In this document: one piece after another, positions 58,179 through 64,000 of the stretch
How the letters are laid out: every line of letters starts with the position of its first letter
Numbering within the stretch: the first letter of the stretch is position 1
From: Streptomyces koelreuteriae
GTDB lineage: Bacteria; Actinomycetota; Actinomycetes; Streptomycetales; Streptomycetaceae
Assembly: GCF_018604545.1 (NCBI RefSeq)
Contig: NZ_CP075896.1
Coordinates: forward strand, 7,688,001 to 7,752,000
DNA length: 64,000 nucleotides
Direction: 5' to 3'
Notes under the pieces: generated by a model
The model's database searches: none
The model's input: only the letters and a program-made list of their open reading frames with translations
What the model was told of the DNA's origin: nothing
Position numbers and translations under genes: made by a program

Positions 58179-58876
58179 CCCGCTACGCCGACATCCCCAA
58201 ACCCATCCGCTCCGGCATCGTCGTGGTCAACCCCGACACCGGCACCCCCCAACGCATCATCGTGCTGCAGTTCAACCCGGACACCCTGGAACGCAGCGTG
58301 AGCCCCCAGTCGGCCGGTGACAGTGGGGACGCCGGAGGCGGAGGGACGGGAAGCGGTGACAGGAATGAGGCCTTGCGGCTGAAGGGCCCCGCTCAGGAGA
58401 CCTGGAAGTTCACCGCAGAGATCGACGCGACGGATCAGTTCGAGGTCGCGGCGCCCGACGGGATTCATCCTCAGCTCGCGACGCTGGAGATGCTCGTGCA
58501 GCCGACCACCGCGCAACTGCGGGCCGCGAGCAAGCTGTCGCAGAAGGGGGCCATCGAGATCAGTCCGATCGAGATGCCGCTGACGCTGTTCACGTGGGGG
58601 AGCAAGCGGGTCATGCCCGTGCGGTTGACGGAGTTGTCCGTGAACGAGTCCGCCTTCGACGTGAATCTCAATCCCATCCGCGCCTCCCTCAGCATCGGCA
58701 TGAAGATCCTCACCGTCAGCGATCTGCCGGCCGGGCACCGCGGCGCCGATCTCTACCTCGCGCACCTCGCGCAGAAGGAGCGGCTGGCCGCGGCGGCGAG
58801 GGGCGGCAGCCTCGGCGCGCTGGGGCTCGGCGGCGGACTCGGGGCAGCGGCGAGCGCATCGATCAGGAGGGGCTGA
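58175..58876 (+). CDS. Injection system tube-adaptor protein (Pvc7-like)
   Basis: The 233-residue protein starts at GTG 58175, overlapping the previous stop (GTGA). It matches the Pvc7/CIS_tube family: IIVLQFNPDTLERSVSP, GPAQETWKFTAEIDATDQFE, PLTLFTWGSKRVMPVRLTEL and SVNESAFDVNLNPIRASLSI. These proteins connect tube and baseplate hub. The C-terminal end is Gly/Ala-rich. It begins the run of baseplate genes after the toxin/immunity-like pair. Confidence 0.88.
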   Translation: MTRYADIPKPIRSGIVVVNPDTGTPQRIIVLQFNPDTLERSVSPQSAGDSGDAGGGGTGSGDRNEALRLKGPAQETWKFTAEIDATDQFEVAAPDGIHPQLATLEMLVQPTTAQLRAASKLSQKGAIEISPIEMPLTLFTWGSKRVMPVRLTELSVNESAFDVNLNPIRASLSIGMKILTVSDLPAGHRGADLYLAHLAQKERLAAAARGGSLGALGLGGGLGAAASASIRRG

Positions 58877-58884
58877 GCCACACC

Positions 58885-59259
58885 ATGGCCGACATCGAAC
58901 CGTACGAGAGCGCCCTGGACGCCATACCCGGCGCTCATCCGTATCCGCGCACCAGCCGGTACCACGACGCCGAGATCGGGGTGCACCGCCGCCCCGACGG
59001 AACCGAAGTCCGGTACACCAAGCGGCGGTTGCTGCCGCCTCTCGACGACGCCGGCCACCAGGAGGCCCAGCCTCATGTCGTCGGCGCGGGGGAGCGGCCC
59101 GACCTGCTCGCCCAGCGGTACTTCGGCGACCCCGGGCAGTGGTGGCAGATCGCCGACGCCAACCCCGTACTCGATCCACGGGAGTTGACCGACGAGGCCG
59201 GGCGGATCATCGGCATACCGACCGCCGGCGGCTTCCCGCAGGGGGACCGGCGTGTTTGA
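58885..59259 (+). CDS. Small baseplate protein with LysM/gp53-like segment
   Basis: The 124-residue protein has PYPRTSRYHDAEIGVHRRPD in its first half and LLAQRYFGDPGQWWQIADAN plus RIIGIPTAGGFP near the end, the pattern of T4 gp53/LysM-type baseplate proteins (residues WWQIADAN). Start ATG 58885; stop overlaps the hub gene by 8 bases. It likely helps hold hub and wedges together. Confidence 0.75.
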   Translation: MADIEPYESALDAIPGAHPYPRTSRYHDAEIGVHRRPDGTEVRYTKRRLLPPLDDAGHQEAQPHVVGAGERPDLLAQRYFGDPGQWWQIADANPVLDPRELTDEAGRIIGIPTAGGFPQGDRRV

Positions 59260-60391
59260 CCTGCCCGTGGGGCAGGGCCCCGTGCACATCACCCTCCTCA
59301 TGGGGCCCAAGCTCGCCCGCCCCGTGCCCGCCGAGGTCACCGAGGCCCTGCTCTCCGCGCAGATCACCGCCACCGCGGGCGAGCGCAGCGGGTTCCAGCT
59401 CGCGTTCGACCTCACCAAGAACGGCATCATCAGCCGCCGGCTGCTGCCCGAGGGGTTCTTCGACCCGAAGACCCGGCTGATCGTCACCGTCAGCGTGCGC
59501 GGCACGGCCGCCGTGCTCTTCGACGGGCTCGTCGTACGGCAGGAGGTCGGCGCCAGCAACCGGCCCGGCCACTCCACCCTCACCGTCACCGGCGAGGACC
59601 TCACCCTGCTGATGGACCTGGAGGAGCGCACCGCTCGCTACCCCAACCTGCCGCCCTCCGAGCGGGCCCTGGCCATCCTGCGCCGCTACTCCGACTACGG
59701 CATCCGGCCCGACGTCTACACCGAGAAGGTCGCCCAGCCCCCGCACCAGGACCTGCGCGTGCACTACCAGACCGGCACCGACCTCCAGTACGTCACCGAG
59801 CTCGCCCGCGCCAACGGCTACACCTTCTACCTGGAGCCCGGGCCCAACCCCGGTCAGTCGTCCGCCCGTTGGGGCCCCGAGGTCCGGCTCGGCATCCGCC
59901 AGCACGCCCTCAACGTCAACATGGACGCCCAATCCACCGTCGACCAGCTGACGTTCGCCTACGACGGGACGGCCAGGGAAGAGCCGCAGGCCCGCTGGCA
60001 GGACCCCGGCACCCGGCAGTCCACGCTGCTGCCGCAGCCGCCGATCAGCCCGCTGCGCCCGCCCCTCGGCAGGCGCCCCACCCCGGCCCTGAAGCGCAAG
60101 ACGCTGTCCGGCACCGCCAAGCAGCAGCGCGAGCAGGCCGAGGCCGAACTGCTCGCCCGCGCGGCCGTCTCCGCCGACGTCGTCTCCGGTTCCGGCTCCC
60201 TCGACGTCAACCGGCACGGCTACATCCTCCAGCCCCGCCAACTCGTCGGCGTACGGGGCGCCGGGCGCGCCTACGACGGCGACTACTACGTCAAGTCCGT
60301 CACGCACAACCTGCGGCCGGGCTCGTACCAGCAGAACTTCACCCTCTCCCGGGAGGGGCTCGAAGCCCGCAGCGACTACGTCCGGCCGTAA
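59252..60391 (+). CDS. Baseplate hub protein (phage late-control D/gp27-like)
   Basis: The 379-residue protein has the gp27/VgrG hub fold: FDGLVVRQEVGASNRPGHST, LTVTGEDLTLLMDLEERTAR, HYQTGTDLQYVTELARANGY and the late YYVKSVTHNLRPGSYQQNFT. It forms the trimeric hub at the base of the tube. Start is GTG 59252. In the PVC and Afp particles hub and spike are one VgrG-like protein; here the spike is encoded separately by the next gene. Confidence 0.88.
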   Translation: MFDLPVGQGPVHITLLMGPKLARPVPAEVTEALLSAQITATAGERSGFQLAFDLTKNGIISRRLLPEGFFDPKTRLIVTVSVRGTAAVLFDGLVVRQEVGASNRPGHSTLTVTGEDLTLLMDLEERTARYPNLPPSERALAILRRYSDYGIRPDVYTEKVAQPPHQDLRVHYQTGTDLQYVTELARANGYTFYLEPGPNPGQSSARWGPEVRLGIRQHALNVNMDAQSTVDQLTFAYDGTAREEPQARWQDPGTRQSTLLPQPPISPLRPPLGRRPTPALKRKTLSGTAKQQREQAEAELLARAAVSADVVSGSGSLDVNRHGYILQPRQLVGVRGAGRAYDGDYYVKSVTHNLRPGSYQQNFTLSREGLEARSDYVRP

Positions 60392-60441
60392 CCCCACACA
60401 CGCAACCGCCCCCACGACCATCCTCCAGGAGCATCCCCACC

Positions 60442-60978
60442 ATGGCGGCACCCAGCAATCGCTACCTCGGCAAATTCCGCGGCCGGGTCGTCGACAACAA
60501 CGACCCGCTGCGCATCGGCCGCGTCACCGTCGAGGTCCCGGACGTGCTCGGCGACGAGCCGTCGACCTGGGCGCTGCCCTGCCTGCCCTTCACCGGGCCG
60601 GAGTCCGGGCAGTTCGTGGTGCCGCCGCCCGGCGCGGGCGTGTGGGTGGAGTTCGAGCAGGGCGATCCCAGCTTCCCGGTGTGGACGGGCTGCTGGTACG
60701 GCGCCGCCGAGGAGCTGCCGCCCGACGCGCGCCGCGAGCTTCAGGCGAACTCGCCGAGCAAGCCGGTCGTCGTGCAGACACCGCAGGCCCACAAGCTCGT
60801 CATGATCGACACGCCCGGCGCCGAGCAGGGGATCCTCCTCCAGGCCCAGGGCGGCGCCTACATCCGCATCACCAAAGAGGCCGTGGTCATCGCGACCGGC
60901 GCGGGCGCCGAGGTCGTGCTGCGCGGCCGTGAAGTGACGATCAACGAGGGCCAGTTGACCGTGCTCTCGAAGCGATAG
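60442..60978 (+). CDS. Spike protein (gp5/baseplate assembly V-like)
   Basis: The 178-residue protein begins with an OB-fold typical of gpV/gp5 (FRGRVVDNNDPLRIGRVTVE, WALPCLPFTGPESGQFVVPP, GVWVEFEQGDPSFPVWTGCW) and ends in a short beta-helical needle segment (HKLVMIDTPGAEQGILLQAQ, EVVLRGREVTINEG). It forms the trimeric spike below the hub. It starts 50 bases after the hub gene with AGGAG upstream. Confidence 0.9.
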   Translation: MAAPSNRYLGKFRGRVVDNNDPLRIGRVTVEVPDVLGDEPSTWALPCLPFTGPESGQFVVPPPGAGVWVEFEQGDPSFPVWTGCWYGAAEELPPDARRELQANSPSKPVVVQTPQAHKLVMIDTPGAEQGILLQAQGGAYIRITKEAVVIATGAGAEVVLRGREVTINEGQLTVLSKR

Positions 60979-60997
60979 ACGACGGGGGACCCAGCAA

Positions 60998-61342
60998 GTG
61001 ACAGGAACGAACAGAAGGCTTCTCGACGCCGGCACCGTGCTCGGCTGCCCGCACGGCGGGCGGGTCACCGCGGCCACCCCGCCCTCCGGCGGAGTCCGGG
61101 TCGCGGGCGCCGCCGTCGCCACGGCCGCGCACTCCTACGTGGTCACCGGCTGCCCGCACACCGTCCACCGGGTGCCCTCGCCGTGCGTCACGGTCCGCTG
61201 GACCGCCGACACCACCGGCATCACGGTCGACGGCGCGCCCGTGCTGCTCGACACCTCCGCGGCCCAGTGCTTCAGCGCGGCCTTCGTCCCGCAGGGGCCG
61301 CCCGTCGTCCAAGGCGCGCAGCGAAAGGTCACCGTCCGATGA
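60998..61342 (+). CDS. PAAR-like spike tip protein
   Basis: The 114-residue protein has Cys-Pro-His motifs (VLGCPHGG near residue 17 and GCPHTVHRVPS near residue 52), further His and Cys residues, and Gly-rich turns, the layout of PAAR/DUF4280 tips that bind a metal at the apex. Start GTG 60998, stop overlapping the next ATG (ATGA). It sharpens the spike for membrane penetration. Confidence 0.82.
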   Translation: MTGTNRRLLDAGTVLGCPHGGRVTAATPPSGGVRVAGAAVATAAHSYVVTGCPHTVHRVPSPCVTVRWTADTTGITVDGAPVLLDTSAAQCFSAAFVPQGPPVVQGAQRKVTVR

Positions 61343-61743
61343 ACCCCACCAGTCGGGCCGCGAGGCCCCGTTCCGACATCGCGTTCCCCTTCCGCGCCGA
61401 CCGCCGCGGCCGCACCGCGCACGCCGGGCACGGCGAGCACGTCCACGATCTGATCGAGCAGCTGCTGTTCACCAGCCCCGGCGAACGCGTGATGCGCCCC
61501 GACTTCGGCTGCGGACTTCTCGACCTGGTGTTCGCGCCCAACAGCCCCGAGCTGATCAGCACGCTCGAACTGTCCGTGCAGGCCGCGCTGCAGCGCTGGC
61601 TCGGCGACCTCATCGAGGTCACGGCTCTCGACATCGACAGCGAGGGCGGTGAGGACGGCGTCGTCCGCGTGTACCTGTCGTACGCCGTCCGGGCCACCGG
61701 CGCCCGGCGCGACGACGTCTTCGAAGGGAGGGCCGCCGCATGA
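61339..61743 (+). CDS. gp25-like baseplate wedge protein
   Basis: The 134-residue protein has the GPW/gp25 pattern: IAFPFRADRRGRTAHAGHGE, LIEQLLFTSPGERVMRPDFG with the key PDFGCGL segment, and SVQAALQRWLGDLIEVTALD. gp25 joins the sheath to the baseplate and starts sheath polymerisation. It is coupled by ATGA on both sides to the tip and baseplate J-like genes. Confidence 0.92.
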   Translation: MNPTSRAARPRSDIAFPFRADRRGRTAHAGHGEHVHDLIEQLLFTSPGERVMRPDFGCGLLDLVFAPNSPELISTLELSVQAALQRWLGDLIEVTALDIDSEGGEDGVVRVYLSYAVRATGARRDDVFEGRAAA

Positions 61744-64000
61744 CGACCGGCGCCACAACATCCCGCCGCGGCAAGGTGAGGGCCGCACAGCTCAACGGCG
61801 TCGACACCGTCGAGACCGGCGACGACGGCCTGCTGCTCACCGTCACCTTCCTAGGCAAGGCCCCGCACGGCCTGTGCCCCGAGAACGTCCGCATCGACGG
61901 CGGCCGTCGTGTCACGGACATCACCGCCGTGGACGTCAGTGTCGAGCGCGAGGAGGACCCGGAGCTCGACGACCGGCTCTACGTCACCCTCGACCGGGCC
62001 GGAGACACCTCCCGCTACCGCCTCTCCCTCGTCGAGACCGACCCCTACGGACGGCCCGGCACCGAGCCGTACCGCGGCTTCGACCAGCGCTACCACAGCG
62101 CCACGTTCACCTTCCGGCCCGACTGCCCCACCCCCTTCGACTGCGAGGGCGAGCACCGGCCGGAGCCGGACTTCCCCGCCGCGCCCGTCATCGACTACAC
62201 GGCCCGCGACTACGAGACCATCCGCAAGCTGCTCCTGGACCGGCTCGCGCTCACCACCCCCGACTGGGCCGAGCGCAACCCCGCCGACCTGGGCATGACC
62301 CTCGTCGAACTCCTCGCCCACACCGGCGACCAGATCAGCTACCACCAGGACGCGGTCGCCACCGAGGCCTACCTCGACACCGCCCGCCGCCGGGTCTCCG
62401 TACGCCGTCACGTCAAGCTCATCGACTACGCGATGCACGACGGCTGCAACGCCCGCGCCTACGTCACCGTCCGGACCGCGCAGGACCGGACGCTCGCCCC
62501 GGGCACCTTCCGCTTCGCCTCCGTCGACGTACGCAGCCTCGACCCGCACGACCGCCCCGAACCGGGCACGGTGATCGACGAGGCCGACCTCGGAGACCTC
62601 GACGAGCGCGGCTCGGTGGAGGTCTTCGAACCGGTCGTCGCCACCGACCCGCTGGAGCTGCGGGTCGCGCACAACGCCATCCGGCTGTGGACCTGGGGCG
62701 GCGAGGTGTGCACCCTGCCGCGGGGCGCCACCGCCGCCACGCTGAGGGACGCGTGGGTGGATCCGGAGACCTGCCGCGAGCGCCGGCTGGCCCTGAGGCC
62801 GGGCGACGTGCTCGTCCTGGAGGAGGTGAAGGGCCCGCGCACCGGCACCCCCGGTGACGCCGACCCCGCCCACCGCCAGGCCGTCCGGATCACCTCCGTC
62901 ACCCCCGGCCTCGACCGGATAGAGGACCAGCCGGTCCTGGAGATCACCTGGGCCACCGAGGACGCGCTGCGCTTCCCGCTCTGCCTCAGCACCCGCGGCG
63001 GACGCGACTGCCTGCCCGTCGAGGAGGTCACCCTCGCCCGCGGCAATGTCGTCCTCGCCGACCACGGACGGACGCTGACCGGCCTGCCCGAGACGGTCAC
63101 CGTGCCGCCCGTGCCCGCCGTGACCGCCCCCTGCGACCCTCCCGCCTTCGGCTGCCACGACACCGAGGAGGGCAACGCCCCCGCACGGCTGATCAACGCC
63201 CTGACGGACAGGGCCGAGTCGGGCCGGGCCCTCGTAGCCGACGACGTCCGCGAACTCTTCGACGTCGTAGGGGAGGCCGCGACCAACCGCGCCGGACTCG
63301 GCCTGGAGAGTGCCGGGCAACGCCACGAACAGGTCGTGCCCGGCACCGCCTACGCCCAGGCCGCCACCCTGCGCACCCTGCTCGCCCAGTCCGTCTACCC
63401 GGGCATCGCGCCCCGCTTCCGCCCGGTCCTCGGCCGTACGCCCGTCACCCAGGCGGTGCCCTTCCCCGACCCCGGCACCGTCGCCGCCGGACAGGCCGAG
63501 CGGATCGCGGCGATACCGGGCCGGGTGCGGCAGCGGCTCGTCGAGCTGTGGCGCAGCGCCCGCGACCGGGACGGACTCGGCAAGGAGGAGATCGCCGAAC
63601 TCGCCGTGATCTACGGCCTGAACGTGCTGGAGCGGTTCGAACTGCACCGCCACCCGGTCCGTGCCCTGCGCGAACTGCTCTACCGCAGCGACCAGTTGCT
63701 CGACACCAAGCTGCGCCGCGTCGAGGTCCTCGCCGCCCGCGCCCGGGCGGGAACCGTCCTCGACGGGCACATCGCCTGGGAGATCGCCCACGCATGGGGC
63801 CCGGCCTACGCGAGCGGACTTCACCCGGAGGAGACGGTGCTGCGCGGCTCGGCGACCGCCGCCCTCGCCCAGGACCCGCGCCGGGCCCTGCCCGCCGTAC
63901 GCCCGCACGACGGGGACCGGACCTGGGAGCCGCGCCGCGACCTGCTCGACAGCGGTCCGCGCGAGCGGCACTTCGTCGGCGAACTGGAGGACGACGGACG
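61740..64000 (+). CDS. Baseplate J/gp6-like wedge protein (Pvc11-like), truncated at window end
   Basis: The frame runs open from ATG 61740 (ATGA overlap) to the end of the window, 753 codons without stop. It has an N-terminal beta domain, then IDYTARDYETIRKLLLDRLA, DLGMTLVELLAHTGDQISYH, DAVATEAYLDTARRRVSVRR, HVKLIDYAMHDGCNARAYVT, and TLAPGTFRF, which are standard in actinobacterial putative baseplate assembly proteins (gp6/Pvc11 type). The rest of the gene, and the remaining eCIS genes such as the second wedge protein and tail fibre, must lie to the right. Confidence 0.92.
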   Translation, partial: MTTGATTSRRGKVRAAQLNGVDTVETGDDGLLLTVTFLGKAPHGLCPENVRIDGGRRVTDITAVDVSVEREEDPELDDRLYVTLDRAGDTSRYRLSLVETDPYGRPGTEPYRGFDQRYHSATFTFRPDCPTPFDCEGEHRPEPDFPAAPVIDYTARDYETIRKLLLDRLALTTPDWAERNPADLGMTLVELLAHTGDQISYHQDAVATEAYLDTARRRVSVRRHVKLIDYAMHDGCNARAYVTVRTAQDRTLAPGTFRFASVDVRSLDPHDRPEPGTVIDEADLGDLDERGSVEVFEPVVATDPLELRVAHNAIRLWTWGGEVCTLPRGATAATLRDAWVDPETCRERRLALRPGDVLVLEEVKGPRTGTPGDADPAHRQAVRITSVTPGLDRIEDQPVLEITWATEDALRFPLCLSTRGGRDCLPVEEVTLARGNVVLADHGRTLTGLPETVTVPPVPAVTAPCDPPAFGCHDTEEGNAPARLINALTDRAESGRALVADDVRELFDVVGEAATNRAGLGLESAGQRHEQVVPGTAYAQAATLRTLLAQSVYPGIAPRFRPVLGRTPVTQAVPFPDPGTVAAGQAERIAAIPGRVRQRLVELWRSARDRDGLGKEEIAELAVIYGLNVLERFELHRHPVRALRELLYRSDQLLDTKLRRVEVLAARARAGTVLDGHIAWEIAHAWGPAYASGLHPEETVLRGSATAALAQDPRRALPAVRPHDGDRTWEPRRDLLDSGPRERHFVGELEDDG

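Overview
The window is about 72% G+C with strong third-position G/C bias, GTG/TTG starts, ATGA/GTGA gene overlaps and a few rare TTA codons in regulatory or accessory genes. Together with the gene content (SARP regulator, DUF2975, an actinobacterial sulfur leader peptide, an actinobacterial contractile injection system), this points to a Streptomyces chromosome.

Left part (1-14.5 kb): a minus-strand operon encodes a DszC/SfnB-like flavin monooxygenase and a family-5 peptide/nickel-type ABC transporter. It is preceded by a short RRHVDL...C leader peptide and a GC-rich hairpin, the arrangement of cysteine/sulfur attenuation. Next come a two-domain hexapeptide acyltransferase, a membrane protein with a MazF/PemK-like tail, and a plus-strand operon of a pseudokinase (TTA codon), a CHAT caspase-like protease and an alpha/beta hydrolase. 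A zinc-ribbon membrane protein and a DHFR-like/TetR divergent pair with GTAGTAC operators follow.

Middle (14.5-31 kb): a 1745-residue secreted enzyme with two GH43 modules; decayed sequence containing a broken gene; a metzincin-type protease; a metallophosphoesterase; small hypotheticals; a DinB protein (TTA codon); a PadR/acyl-CoA dehydrogenase pair with a perfect palindromic operator; an orphan DUF2975 membrane protein with another perfect palindrome; an Imm49-like protein; and an IS481 relic.

30.8-37.9 kb is the most unusual region. A SARP regulator with a TTA codon is divergent from an operon of a PatA/PatG-type subtilase, five small proteins, and a trypsin-like protease fused to an alpha/beta hydrolase. 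The first four small proteins share a TP(F/Y)QTPA-type block; three of them also share a GVE block followed by a variable hydrophobic or amphipathic tail. Four 7-bp boxes lie at exact 11-bp spacing in front of the operon. This looks like an undescribed RiPP-type (ribosomal peptide) system without a YcaO cyclase in view.

38.4-42.5 kb: an aldehyde dehydrogenase with a GAF-domain regulator, and two small hypotheticals. From 43.2 kb to the right edge lies one side of an extracellular contractile injection system (eCIS): sheath, tube, zinc-binding and proline-rich assembly proteins, Pvc16-like cap, AAA+ ATPase, a 2288-residue DUF4157 protein with a nuclease-like C-terminal domain, an SMI1/KNR4-like putative immunity protein, then tube-adaptor, hub, spike, PAAR-like tip, gp25 and a baseplate J-like protein cut by the window end.
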